Assembly: GCA_017405875.1 (NCBI GenBank) | Contig: JAFQZM010000030.1 | Coordinates: forward strand, 1-64,000 | Reading direction: 5' to 3' | Origin: a bacterium | GTDB taxonomy: Bacteria; UBP6; UBA1177 | Length of the DNA: 64,000 nt | In this document: positions 17,315 to 26,349 of the stretch, one piece after another | Layout: each line of letters begins with the position of its first letter | Position numbering within the stretch: position 1 is the stretch's first letter | The notes under the pieces: generated by a model | Database searches by the model: none | What the model saw: the letters and a program-made list of their open reading frames with translations, nothing else | Told to the model about the DNA's origin: nothing | Position numbers and translations under genes: made by a program

Positions 17315-18334
17315 TCACAAATTCAGTTTCAGTTCTCTGTTTGAAAGCAGTGATTCAAGAGTGGTTCTGTAATCGGCGATTCCTTTGATTTCTAAGATTG
17401 TTGTGATTTTTCGTCCTGCGTCTTTGCTGGATGCGCCGCAGTGATAGAGTTTTTCGTTTTCTCTTCCGAAATCAATAGCGATATACCTGTCGTGGATTCG
17501 ACCAAGAGAAGCGATGAAATTTATTTTTACATCGGGATATTCCTTCAAAAAATCGTTGTATTCGGTGAGTTTCAATGGATTTTTTCCTTTATTGTCACTA
17601 ATTATAGTGATTTGAATCCCGCTTTTCGCACTTGCGAGATGGCGCAAAGTCTTTAATCCCAGATAATCATCAATTACAATGATGGAATGTTCTGCAGTTC
17701 CATAAATTTTCTGATAAGCGAAATCGGCTTTGAACGGTTCGCCGTCAAGAATCAGTATTTCCTCGTTTCTGATTCCCGTGTCGAAAAGTTTCATAAAATC
17801 TGACAATTCATCCTTTTTAACCATATTTTTTTCAATATCCTGAATTTTATCTGACAGTTTTTCCTGCTTGTTTTGAAGCAGTTTCAAATCTTCATAAGGC
17901 AGAAGCGGAGTGTTTTGCAAAATATAATGCGCTACTTCGACAAAAACTTCCATTATCAAAATGCTTGCTTCAATCGCTCTGTCCGTGTGCAGCACGGATG
18001 TCAGCATCGAAAGTCCGTGTTCGGTGTAGACATAAGGCAAATATTTTGAATACTTACCCTGTTCCAATTCTAAGATGCCAAATTGGCATCTTAGAATTTC
18101 GTGATACTCCTCTCTTGAAATTTGAAAGCAGAATTTGGGTGGAAATCGTTTGATATTTCGCTTCATTGCCCTGTTGAGAGCAGCTGTTTCAACTCCGAAA
18201 TAAGCAGCAATGTCGCTGTCAAGCATGACGCGAAGACCACGGACCTCATAAATCTGTGATTTTACTTTTTCCTTGTCGATCTGATCTAAGAGAATGATTT
18301 CTTTTTTGTCAATGATTTCAATTTTATCAGTCAT
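17315..18334 (-). CDS. ORF6N-domain protein with HKD-like C-terminal domain
   Basis: 339 aa. Residues about 15-110 form an ORF6N DNA-binding domain (GLRVMLDSDIAAYFGVET, KRFPPKFCFQ, YLPYVYTEHGLSML), typical of phage and mobile-element genes. A coiled segment follows (LKLLQNKQEKLSDKIQDIEK). The C-terminal part contains RIHDRYIAIDFG and LYHCGASSKDAG, which resembles one half of a phospholipase-D/HKD-type site, as seen in many ORF6N proteins; activity is unproven. The gene is bracketed by exact 21-bp direct repeats and contains a 33-base palindrome. Probably a mobile or defence-associated gene. Confidence 0.82.
   Translation of the reverse strand: MTDKIEIIDKKEIILLDQIDKEKVKSQIYEVRGLRVMLDSDIAAYFGVETAALNRAMKRNIKRFPPKFCFQISREEYHEILRCQFGILELEQGKYSKYLPYVYTEHGLSMLTSVLHTDRAIEASILIMEVFVEVAHYILQNTPLLPYEDLKLLQNKQEKLSDKIQDIEKNMVKKDELSDFMKLFDTGIRNEEILILDGEPFKADFAYQKIYGTAEHSIIVIDDYLGLKTLRHLASAKSGIQITIISDNKGKNPLKLTEYNDFLKEYPDVKINFIASLGRIHDRYIAIDFGRENEKLYHCGASSKDAGRKITTILEIKGIADYRTTLESLLSNRELKLNL
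18066..18098. repeat. 33-base palindrome inside the ORF6N gene
   Basis: AATTCTAAGATGCC, then AAATT, then the exact reverse complement GGCATCTTAGAATT; all pairs match apart from the single central base. It codes for part of LRCQFGILELE, where ORF6N proteins vary in sequence. Confidence 0.85.
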
Positions 18335-18618
18335 GTTTACACACTCATATTATACAATAAACACAAGATTATTATAGCATAAATTCTAAAAATATCAAAC
18401 TTAATAATAAATATTTCTCATCAATATATCAATAAAACGCTTGGAAAATTTAAAAAAATTAAGTTGTGTGATAGGATCGGCACAATTGGGCAAACTCTGT
18501 CTGCACAAATTCAAAAAAATCTCGCTGATTCTTTGCTTTAAATCGCCGCTTTAACTTGCATTTTTCAGCGAAATAAGGCAAAAATATCCGGCGAATGGAT
18601 ATAGGTGGGAACCCGACT
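18335..18618. other. Intergenic start of the restriction island
   Basis: An AT-rich gap between divergent genes. It holds the right-hand 21-bp repeat (18548-18568) and, on the plus strand, AGGTGG 10 bases before the chosen methyltransferase start. No small gene is evident. Confidence 0.4.
18548..18568 (+). repeat. 21-bp direct repeat, right copy
   Basis: Identical to 17289-17309. The following bases (TTTCAGCGAAAT) also partly match the left copy. The motif reads CGCTTTAACTTGC; its reverse complement resembles the GCAAGTTAAACCG of the repeats around the DUF4143 gene. Confidence 0.8.
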
Positions 18619-19602
18619 ATGCGAGAAATAAAAGTAGACATAAAAGAAAACGAGATTTTGAACTCTGATCCGAAACTTCTGGAGATTCTTCTCAAAGATA
18701 ATTCTTCCGGGAAAAACATTATCTGGGCAACAAACGATTACGCTTCAAACGGCGAAGGATTCAGCGCGGATGACCAGATTTTGCCTGATTTGATAACTGG
18801 TAAAAACGGAGAACTTATCAAACCGAGAACGGAAAAGACAAAGGAGGAAAAACTTGCCAGAATAAGGGACAAAGCGGAAGTTTTTACGCCTTCATGGATC
18901 TGCAACCAGATGAACAATCTTGTGGACGAAGCTTGGTTCGGGCGCAAGAACCCATTTAATGTCGAAGGTGACAAGAGTTGGAAAGCGAAAAGGGATAAAA
19001 TCAGGTTTCCGAAAGACAAAACCTGGCTGGATTATGTCAGGACTACTCGGCTTGAAATCACTTGTGGCGAAGCTCCGTTCCTTGTCAGCAGATACGATAC
19101 TGTTTCAGGAGAGATAATCCCGATCAAAGAGCGCATCGGACTTCTTGATAGAAAGCTCCGTGTTGTTTCGGAAAATGCAACCACTCAAAAACAATGGTAT
19201 TTTTGGGCAAAAGAAGCTGTAAAAAGTATTTATGGTTTCGAATGGCAGGGTGACAATGTTCTGCTTGCCAGAGAGAATCTGCTTTTCACATTTTGCGATT
19301 ATCACGAGAAAAAATTCAGGAGATATCCGAGCAAAGAACAATTCCGCAGAATAGCGGACATCATTTCGTGGAATATCTGGCAGATGGACGGATTGAAGTT
19401 CGTAATCCCGAACAGTTGTCACGAAGAACGCTCAATACAATCAGGCTTCTTTTTTGGTGCAGAAGAAGAAAAACTTCATCCTTGTGAAGGCTGTGAAAAG
19501 AATGATCCGAACAAACACAACGGTACTTACTGCTACATTATGGATTGGAAAGAAGGCAAAAAAGTTAAATTTGCGGATTCGTTTAACGGGAGGCAAAAAT
19601 GA
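18619..19602 (+). CDS. Methyltransferase N-terminal half, R-M system subunit M
   Basis: 327 aa from the ATG at 18619; an ATG at 18595 is possible. It carries the early motifs of an Eco57I-type N6-adenine methyltransferase: AEVFTPSWICNQM (motif X type), LEITCGEAPFLVSRYD (SAM-binding motif I, with CGEAP instead of the usual CGSG), and SIYGFEWQGDNVLLARENLL (motif II/III). The catalytic NPPY is absent. A Cys-rich tail (HPCEGCEKNDPNKHNGTYC) may bind zinc. Its stop overlaps the next start (ATGA), and that protein carries NPPY. I infer the two chains together make one methyltransferase. This family is often labelled 'restriction endonuclease subunit M'. Confidence 0.85.
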   Translation: MREIKVDIKENEILNSDPKLLEILLKDNSSGKNIIWATNDYASNGEGFSADDQILPDLITGKNGELIKPRTEKTKEEKLARIRDKAEVFTPSWICNQMNNLVDEAWFGRKNPFNVEGDKSWKAKRDKIRFPKDKTWLDYVRTTRLEITCGEAPFLVSRYDTVSGEIIPIKERIGLLDRKLRVVSENATTQKQWYFWAKEAVKSIYGFEWQGDNVLLARENLLFTFCDYHEKKFRRYPSKEQFRRIADIISWNIWQMDGLKFVIPNSCHEERSIQSGFFFGAEEEKLHPCEGCEKNDPNKHNGTYCYIMDWKEGKKVKFADSFNGRQK

Positions 19603-22600
19603 CATTTAATGCGGCTTTTAAGTATAAACTGATTTACATCTTTGCTATTCCTGATGAAGATCACAAAGGTCTGCTGAAAATAGGAGAGACAACTGTTTCG
19701 ACAGACAAAAATTTAGAAGAGCTTTCTCCAAATTCAAAAGAGTTAAACCAAGCTGCCAGGGAGCGTATAAGACAATATACCGGAACTGCGGCAATCGATT
19801 TCAGGGTGTTGCATACTGAATTGGCTGTTCGTTCTGAGTTAAACAGACTCATCGCTTTTTCAGATAAAGATGTCCATGCTGTTTTGAAGCGTTCGGGGAT
19901 TAAACCTCACAATTTCCCTGAAAATAAAGGAAGAGAATGGTTCAAAGTTGATCTGGAAACAGCCCAAAATGCTATCAAAGCTGTAAAAGAAGGAAGACAA
20001 TCCCTTCAAGGAGGCGAAATATTCGATGGAATGACCCCGATTGTTTTTCGTCCCGAACAGAGAAAAGCAATTGATGAGACAAAATTCCGCTTTGAAGTTA
20101 GTGACCACATGCTTTGGAACGCAAAAATGCGTTTCGGCAAAACATTGACAGCTCTGCAGCTTGTGAAAGAATGCGGGTTCCAGAAAACGATCATCATCAC
20201 TCACAGGCCTGTTGTAAACGAGAACTGGTTTGACGATTTTCATAAGATTTTTTATGATACTGATTATAAGTTCGGATCTAAAACCCAAGGCGAAACTATA
20301 GAAAAACTCATTGAAAAAGAGGATACAAAATTTGTCTATTTCGCTTCGATTCAGGATTTAAGAGGCTCTGAAGCAGCAGGCGGGAAGTATGATAAGAACA
20401 TTTACCAGTTTTTGATAGATTGGGATCTTGTAATTACTGATGAAGCACACGAAGGAACTCAGACGAAACTCGGACAAAGCGTTACAAATCTTTTGATTGA
20501 CCACAAAAAGAAGCCGAAACTGCTTGATTTGTCGGGGACGCCTTTCAATATTCTGAGCAAATACAGCAAAGACGAAGTTTATACTTGGGATTATGTAATG
20601 GAGCAGAGAGCTAAAACCGATTGGGAAAAATACCATTTCGGAGACAATAACCCTTATGCCGGACTGCCTAAATTACAGATTTACACATATAATCTCGACA
20701 AATTTCTTCCTGGCTATATTGATGCGGAAGATTCTGCTTTCAATTTCCATGAATTTTTCAGAGTTTGGACAGGGAACCCTGCAAAAGATTTCAAACAAAT
20801 GCCGTCAGATGCAAAAGTCGGTGATTTTATTCACGAAAAAGATGTCAGCAGATTCCTTGATCTCCTTTGCAAAAGTGCTGAGGAGAGCAATTATCCGTAT
20901 TCTACCGAAGAATTCCGCAATTATTTCAGGCACTCTCTATGGATAGTTCCAGGAGTTAAGGAAGCTAAGGCATTATCGGCGTTGCTTAGCAAACATCCGG
21001 TTTTTGGGAATTTCGAAAGAGCCAATGTTGCAGGAGACGGAGACGAAGAGGAGGAATACTCTGATGCAATGAAAAAAGTTCGCAACGCTTTCGGAGAAGA
21101 TCCGTCGGAAACATATTCAATCACTATTTCCTGCGGCAGACTGACTACCGGCGTGACTGTTCCTGAATGGACTGCTGTATTTATGCTTGCAGGAACATTC
21201 TCGACATCTGCTTCAAGTTATATGCAGACGATATTCCGCGTTCAGTCTCCGGCGAATATAAACGGAAAAATCAAAGAAAACTGCTATGTTTTTGACTTTG
21301 CTCCCGACAGAACTTTGAAAGTTGTTGCCGAAACCGCCCGCATTGCTTCGCGTCCGGGTGAAAACAACCCGAAAGACGAAGTTGTTTTAGGCGAGTTCCT
21401 GAATTTCTGTCCGATCATTTCGATGGAAGGCTCGAATATGAAGCCTTATGATGTGCCGAAATTGATGCAGCAGCTAAAGAAAGTGTATACGGAGAGAGTT
21501 GTCAAAAACGGTTTTGATGATCCGCATATTTACAATGAAAATTTGTTGCGTCTGGATGAAGTCGAAATCAAGGATTTTGAAGAACTTAAAAAAATCGTCG
21601 GAGTCTCAAAGCAAAGCAAGAAAACAGAGGAGATAGACATTAACGATCAGGGCTTTACCGATGAAGAATATGAAATAATAAAAAAGGCAGAAAATAAGCC
21701 GAAAAAGGAACGTTCCAAAGAGGAACTGGCTCTTCTTGAAGAAAAGAAGAAAAAACTGGAGACAAAACAAAAGGCAATTTCTATTCTTCGAGGAATTTCC
21801 ATCCGCATTCCGCTGTTGGTTTACGGTGCGGATGTTCCTTCAGATGAAGATATTACGGTAGAAAATTTTGCCTCTAAGATAGATCCGCAGTCATGGCAGG
21901 AATTTATGCCGAAAGATGTAACGAAAGAACTGTTCAAAAAGTTCACCAAATATTATGACAAAGATATTTTTGTGGCTGCCGGAAAACGGATCCGTCAACT
22001 TGCAAAAGCGGCAGACGGATTGCCGCCGACAGAGCGTGTTCAGAAAATCGCAGCACTTTTTGCGACATTCAAAAATCCAGACAAAGAAACAGTGCTCACC
22101 CCGTGGCGTGTAGTAAATATGCACATGAGCGAGTGTTTGGGCGGTTATGACTTTTTTGATGAATCGCATGAAGATGTGCTGGGCGAACCGCGTTTTGTCA
22201 ATCGCGGCGAAGTCACGGCAGAAACCTTGGCAAATACAAAAGCCCGGATTTTGGAAATCAATTCCAAAACTGGCCTGTATCCGCTTTATGTCACATACAG
22301 CATTTACCGCAAACGCTGTGAAGAATGCAAAGATGCACTTACACTTGAAAAACAAAAAGAGCTTTGGAATCAGACCATAAAAGACAATGTTTTTGTAATC
22401 TGCAAAACACCTATGGCAAAAAGCATAACAAAACGAACATTGGCAGGTTTTACCAATGCAAAAATCAATGCTCACTATTTCGAAGATTTGATCAATCAGT
22501 TAAAAAGCAAACCCGATCAATTCAGAGAGAAAGTAATCAAAGGAAGTTATTGGAATAGAGGAGATAAAGAAATGAAATTCAATGCAATAGTCGGAAACCC

Positions 22601-23636
22601 GCCGTATCAGGAAGAATCTGTTAAACAAATATCGTCAAAAAACGGACAAACGCCAAGAACAAATGTTTTTCATTATTTTCAAATAGCAGCAGACCAGCTT
22701 TCTTCTAAATTTGTTTCTTTAATTTATCCTGCTGGAAGATGGATTCATAGAAGTGGCAAAGGCCGGGGGTTAGCACAATTCGGGCTAGAACAAATAAATG
22801 ACAAGTCACTAGAAAAGATAGACTTTTATTTACATGCACAGGATATTTTTCAAGATGTGGACATTTTTGATGGAATTTCTATGGTTCTAAAAAATAAGGG
22901 TAAAACTTCGGATGGTTTTACATACATATATCACGAAAATGGATTTAGTTTTTCTACTCATTTGGATAATCCTGGTGACAGTTTAATGCCGCTTAATCCA
23001 AGGGATGGTCTTATTGTTGGTAAAATATCGCAGTTCGTAGAAAAACATAAGCTGCTCTATTTACACGACAGAATATTGCCTAGAAATTTATTTGGCATAG
23101 AAAGCAATTTTGTAGAAAGTAATCCGTCTGAAGTTAGGGAAGGATCTAAAAATTCTATAGTTGGTGAATCCGAGATAAAATTGTTTACCAATGACCGTGC
23201 TGGAAAAGCAGGACGGGCAAAATGGTATATTGCTAATCGTAATGTTATTAAAACAAACCAAGAATATATCAACGAATGGCAAGTAGTTGTTTCGAGCGCA
23301 AATGCTGGCGGGCAAAAGAGAGATAATCAAATTGAAATTATAGATAATCATTCTGCTTTTGGGCGTTCTCGTGTTGCGTTGGCTTCTTTTAAAACGGAAA
23401 TTGAGGCACAAAACTTCTATAGGTATGCAAATACATATTTAATTCGTTTTATGTTTTTAATGACAGACGAAGCTCTAACATCTCTTGGCAAGAAAGTTCC
23501 TGACATTATGGACTATACAAATACGAATAAGTTCCTTGATTTTTCGAAAGATTTGGACCAGCAATTATATGAGTTATTTGACTTGGATTCCGACGAAATA
23601 CGTTTCATCGAAAGCAAGGTGAGTGAGAGGGAGTAA
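19599..23636 (+). CDS. GIY-YIG nuclease-helicase-methyltransferase fusion
   Basis: 1345 aa, GGGAGG before the ATG. Residues 9-120 look like a T5orf172/GIY-YIG nuclease: KLIYIFAI, LLKIGETT, RIRQY, a Glu in AVRSELNRLI and GREWF. Residues about 150-600 are an SF2 helicase: AKMRFGKT (Walker A), VITDEAHEG (DEAH), LLDLSGTPFNI, and TISCGRLTTGVTVPEWTAV with MQTIFRVQSP. A charged helical stretch follows. From about residue 990, FNAIVGNPPYQEES supplies the catalytic motif IV of an Eco57I-like N6-adenine methyltransferase, then a likely target-recognition region. Motifs X and I-III sit in the upstream protein. A restriction-modification enzyme is the natural reading. Confidence 0.88.
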   Translation: MTFNAAFKYKLIYIFAIPDEDHKGLLKIGETTVSTDKNLEELSPNSKELNQAARERIRQYTGTAAIDFRVLHTELAVRSELNRLIAFSDKDVHAVLKRSGIKPHNFPENKGREWFKVDLETAQNAIKAVKEGRQSLQGGEIFDGMTPIVFRPEQRKAIDETKFRFEVSDHMLWNAKMRFGKTLTALQLVKECGFQKTIIITHRPVVNENWFDDFHKIFYDTDYKFGSKTQGETIEKLIEKEDTKFVYFASIQDLRGSEAAGGKYDKNIYQFLIDWDLVITDEAHEGTQTKLGQSVTNLLIDHKKKPKLLDLSGTPFNILSKYSKDEVYTWDYVMEQRAKTDWEKYHFGDNNPYAGLPKLQIYTYNLDKFLPGYIDAEDSAFNFHEFFRVWTGNPAKDFKQMPSDAKVGDFIHEKDVSRFLDLLCKSAEESNYPYSTEEFRNYFRHSLWIVPGVKEAKALSALLSKHPVFGNFERANVAGDGDEEEEYSDAMKKVRNAFGEDPSETYSITISCGRLTTGVTVPEWTAVFMLAGTFSTSASSYMQTIFRVQSPANINGKIKENCYVFDFAPDRTLKVVAETARIASRPGENNPKDEVVLGEFLNFCPIISMEGSNMKPYDVPKLMQQLKKVYTERVVKNGFDDPHIYNENLLRLDEVEIKDFEELKKIVGVSKQSKKTEEIDINDQGFTDEEYEIIKKAENKPKKERSKEELALLEEKKKKLETKQKAISILRGISIRIPLLVYGADVPSDEDITVENFASKIDPQSWQEFMPKDVTKELFKKFTKYYDKDIFVAAGKRIRQLAKAADGLPPTERVQKIAALFATFKNPDKETVLTPWRVVNMHMSECLGGYDFFDESHEDVLGEPRFVNRGEVTAETLANTKARILEINSKTGLYPLYVTYSIYRKRCEECKDALTLEKQKELWNQTIKDNVFVICKTPMAKSITKRTLAGFTNAKINAHYFEDLINQLKSKPDQFREKVIKGSYWNRGDKEMKFNAIVGNPPYQEESVKQISSKNGQTPRTNVFHYFQIAADQLSSKFVSLIYPAGRWIHRSGKGRGLAQFGLEQINDKSLEKIDFYLHAQDIFQDVDIFDGISMVLKNKGKTSDGFTYIYHENGFSFSTHLDNPGDSLMPLNPRDGLIVGKISQFVEKHKLLYLHDRILPRNLFGIESNFVESNPSEVREGSKNSIVGESEIKLFTNDRAGKAGRAKWYIANRNVIKTNQEYINEWQVVVSSANAGGQKRDNQIEIIDNHSAFGRSRVALASFKTEIEAQNFYRYANTYLIRFMFLMTDEALTSLGKKVPDIMDYTNTNKFLDFSKDLDQQLYELFDLDSDEIRFIESKVSERE

Positions 23637-23678
23637 AAGTTTGTGGATTAAGAACAACATTGTAGAGAGGAGAAAGAG

Positions 23679-26216
23679 ATGGTAAAAATTTTTGTGAGTT
23701 ATGCGCATACCGATGAGACATTTTTAACAGATAATTTAATTCCCATTTTAAATGAATTAAAGTCGGAAGGTGTTGCCGACTATTTTTATGACAGATTGAT
23801 AATGCCAGGTGAGGATTTGTTTAAGAAAATTGATGAAAACATGGATGAGTGTGATATATCAATATTATTACTTTCAGAAAGTTATTATCAATCAAATTCT
23901 TGTAAAAAAGAAAAATCGCGACTGCTAAACAGAAGAATTTTAGATGGAATTTATCTTTTACCTATGGTTGTATCTTCTTGTGATTGGGAAAGGGACGACG
24001 TCATAAAAAACAATTTGCTTTTAAATACTGATGCCAAAGAATTAGATCAATTATCTCCAAATGAATTAAAAACAGAGTTTGAAAAGATAAAGGAAAAATT
24101 ATCTTTGATTGCCAGGGATATAGAAACAATAAGTGCACTTGACTTTTCAAAATCATTTACAGATTTGCTTGAAGATACCGATGTTTTGAAAACATCTCAT
24201 CGTTTAAAAGATACTTTATTATTATCTGATGTGTTTATTTATCCTATATTGAAGAAAAATGTGCTTGATAATGAAAAAGAAGAAATAATTTCTTCAGATA
24301 TGTTTTTTGAAGATTCTAAGGATAGTCGATTCATTTTTATATCCGGGGATGATGTGTCAGGTAAGACTTCTTTAATAAAAAAATTCATCTGTGATATTAA
24401 AGAAAAAAATTTTATACCACTACTTTTTTCCTCAACAGATGACCTCGGCGGAGATTTTCTTACAAAAAGATTTAAAAAACAATTTGCTGTTGAAATGCCT
24501 GACAAAGAAATTAAAAGACTGCTTGGATCTAATAAAGAACGCATCATAATATTTGTTGATGACTACCATAAAATTAGCAACAGAAGTAAGTTTGTTAATA
24601 AGATCGATTCATGTTGTAAAATTGTATGCACCGTAGATTTAATATATTCTCTTGATTTGGAGATAGAAGAAATACATGAGAATATTTCAAGATATTCTAT
24701 AAAAGAACTTTCGCCTTCAAAGCGAAATGATTTGATACAGAAATGGTTAAGGCTTGGAGAAGATCCATTCCATTCAGATGATTTTTCTCGCGTAAAGGAA
24801 ATAGATAAAAAAACTGAATTAATAGAATCTATAACATATAAATCATTAAATGGCGGAATTATGCCGGCATACCCCTTTCTAATTTTGTCTATATTAAGCA
24901 ATTTCGAAACTTTAAATCGCCCACTTAATCAACAAGTAACCTCGTACGGCTATTGTTATGAAGCTTTAATAATTATAGCTTTAACAAAAGTTGGGTTAAA
25001 AAGTGATGATCAAATAGCAGGTGCAATAAATTTCTTGTCTAATTTCGCTTACGAACTTTATAAGTTAGGATATCACGAAATGGCCAACATGGATTTCCAA
25101 GTATTTCTCGATAATTATGAAAAGAAATTTTCTATACCTTTTAAAAAAGATATTTTTATAGATAAGCTTTTGACAAGCAGATTAATTATAAATAGTCTTG
25201 GCAACTATGGGTTTGATTATAAATATATTTATTATTTTTTTGTGGCCATATATTTCTCTAATAATTTTGACGAATTAAAAGAAGAGATAGCAAATATTTG
25301 CAAAAACATTCATAGAGATGAAAATGCTTATATAGCGATTTTCTTTTCTCACAATGCAAAATCAGAAGATTTCTATAATATGTTGCTGGAAGAGGCTAAT
25401 TCTCTTTATTCTAATATTGATATTGCAACTTTGGCAAAGGAAGATATGGGATTTTTTAATAATAGTTGTCAATGGTTGAAATTTACATTACCAAATGAAA
25501 GACACAATTATAAAATAGAACGAGCAAACGCTTTAAAACGACCAGAGAAAGAATACTCACATGATGAAGAGATACCTGACGAAACACACGATCAGTATAT
25601 GTTAAACTTGCGTAAATCAATAAAATTGACTGAAGCAATTGGAATTATTGCAAAAAACAGGTATACTGCTATTCAAAAATTACTTGTCAAGAAACTTTTG
25701 ACAGCTGCTATAGATTTAAGTTTAAGAGGATTAAATTCATTTTTTGATTTATTTAGAGAAACTAAAAGTCAAGAAAATATCATCAATTTTATTGCAGAGT
25801 TTATAAAACAGGAGGAAAACAAAAGGGGTCGAGTAATTAAAGATGAAGAATACCAAAGAATTGCCAATAAAATCTTTTGGAGACTGAATTTTTTTCAAAT
25901 ATATGTTGTGCTTACAAAAACTATTCGATCAATTGGTTCGGAGCATTTGATCCCTTTTGTTGATCAAATTACCAAAGAAAAAGAAACTCCATCATATCAA
26001 ATAATTTTAGAAGGAATGAAAATGACATATGAAAAGAATGTGGATACCAATAATCTCTCTAATTATATAAAAAAATCGAATAATTACTCTCTTATAGCAA
26101 AAAATATATTGCGAATGTTTGTTATAGATTATTGTAGAATGAATCCTGTGAGATTTAATGAAATACAAAAACTAAGCAATAGGTTAGAAATAAAAATAGA
26201 TAAGTTAAAAAAGTGA
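23679..26216 (+). CDS. TIR-STAND (NLR-like) defence protein
   Basis: 845 aa, strong ribosome site (GAGGAGA). Residues 1-130 are a TIR domain: KIFVSYAHTDE, YDRLIMPGEDLFKKI, ISILLLSESYYQS, and SCKKEKSRLL with the expected catalytic Glu of NAD-cleaving TIRs. From about residue 220 a P-loop NTPase of STAND/NACHT style follows: FISGDDVSGKTSLIKK (Walker A) and RIIIFVDDYHK (Walker B, near 288). The remaining 500 residues are helical, without a family I recognise, and are likely the sensor. The gene is far more AT-rich than the core genes, a sign of transfer. I infer an abortive-infection sensor that degrades NAD after detecting a phage component. Confidence 0.82.
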   Translation: MVKIFVSYAHTDETFLTDNLIPILNELKSEGVADYFYDRLIMPGEDLFKKIDENMDECDISILLLSESYYQSNSCKKEKSRLLNRRILDGIYLLPMVVSSCDWERDDVIKNNLLLNTDAKELDQLSPNELKTEFEKIKEKLSLIARDIETISALDFSKSFTDLLEDTDVLKTSHRLKDTLLLSDVFIYPILKKNVLDNEKEEIISSDMFFEDSKDSRFIFISGDDVSGKTSLIKKFICDIKEKNFIPLLFSSTDDLGGDFLTKRFKKQFAVEMPDKEIKRLLGSNKERIIIFVDDYHKISNRSKFVNKIDSCCKIVCTVDLIYSLDLEIEEIHENISRYSIKELSPSKRNDLIQKWLRLGEDPFHSDDFSRVKEIDKKTELIESITYKSLNGGIMPAYPFLILSILSNFETLNRPLNQQVTSYGYCYEALIIIALTKVGLKSDDQIAGAINFLSNFAYELYKLGYHEMANMDFQVFLDNYEKKFSIPFKKDIFIDKLLTSRLIINSLGNYGFDYKYIYYFFVAIYFSNNFDELKEEIANICKNIHRDENAYIAIFFSHNAKSEDFYNMLLEEANSLYSNIDIATLAKEDMGFFNNSCQWLKFTLPNERHNYKIERANALKRPEKEYSHDEEIPDETHDQYMLNLRKSIKLTEAIGIIAKNRYTAIQKLLVKKLLTAAIDLSLRGLNSFFDLFRETKSQENIINFIAEFIKQEENKRGRVIKDEEYQRIANKIFWRLNFFQIYVVLTKTIRSIGSEHLIPFVDQITKEKETPSYQIILEGMKMTYEKNVDTNNLSNYIKKSNNYSLIAKNILRMFVIDYCRMNPVRFNEIQKLSNRLEIKIDKLKK

Positions 26217-26221
26217 CCATG

Positions 26222-26249
26222 CAATGACCGCCATGAATGCTTGGAGGAA
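26222..26249 (+). repeat. Repeat of a gene leader, orphan copy
   Basis: 28 bases matching 27777-27804 at 24 positions, including the ribosome site GCTTGGAGGAA that serves the DUF1016 gene at 27811. Here no gene follows it, so it looks like the leftover leader of a lost DUF1016 copy. Confidence 0.7.
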
Positions 26250-26349
26250 TTTGTCAGACATGTCTAACAAATCTATAATAAATTCAATGATTATGAAAAA
26301 GTTGTGACATGTTGCAACAATTGATGTGTGATTATAGGGGTAGCAAACA
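26250..26349 (+). promoter_or_regulatory. Short palindromes before the AlbA_2 gene
   Basis: AGACATGTCT (within TTGTCAGACATGTCTAACAA) and TGTTGCAACA are perfect 10-base palindromes in the leader of the AlbA_2 gene. They may be operator sites; the AlbA_2 protein itself is a candidate ligand, but this is inference. Confidence 0.3.

Noticed and set aside
23679-26216. Classification as a plain toxin-antitoxin gene
   Set aside because: The TIR plus STAND NTPase build and length point to a defence sensor; no antitoxin-sized partner is adjacent.
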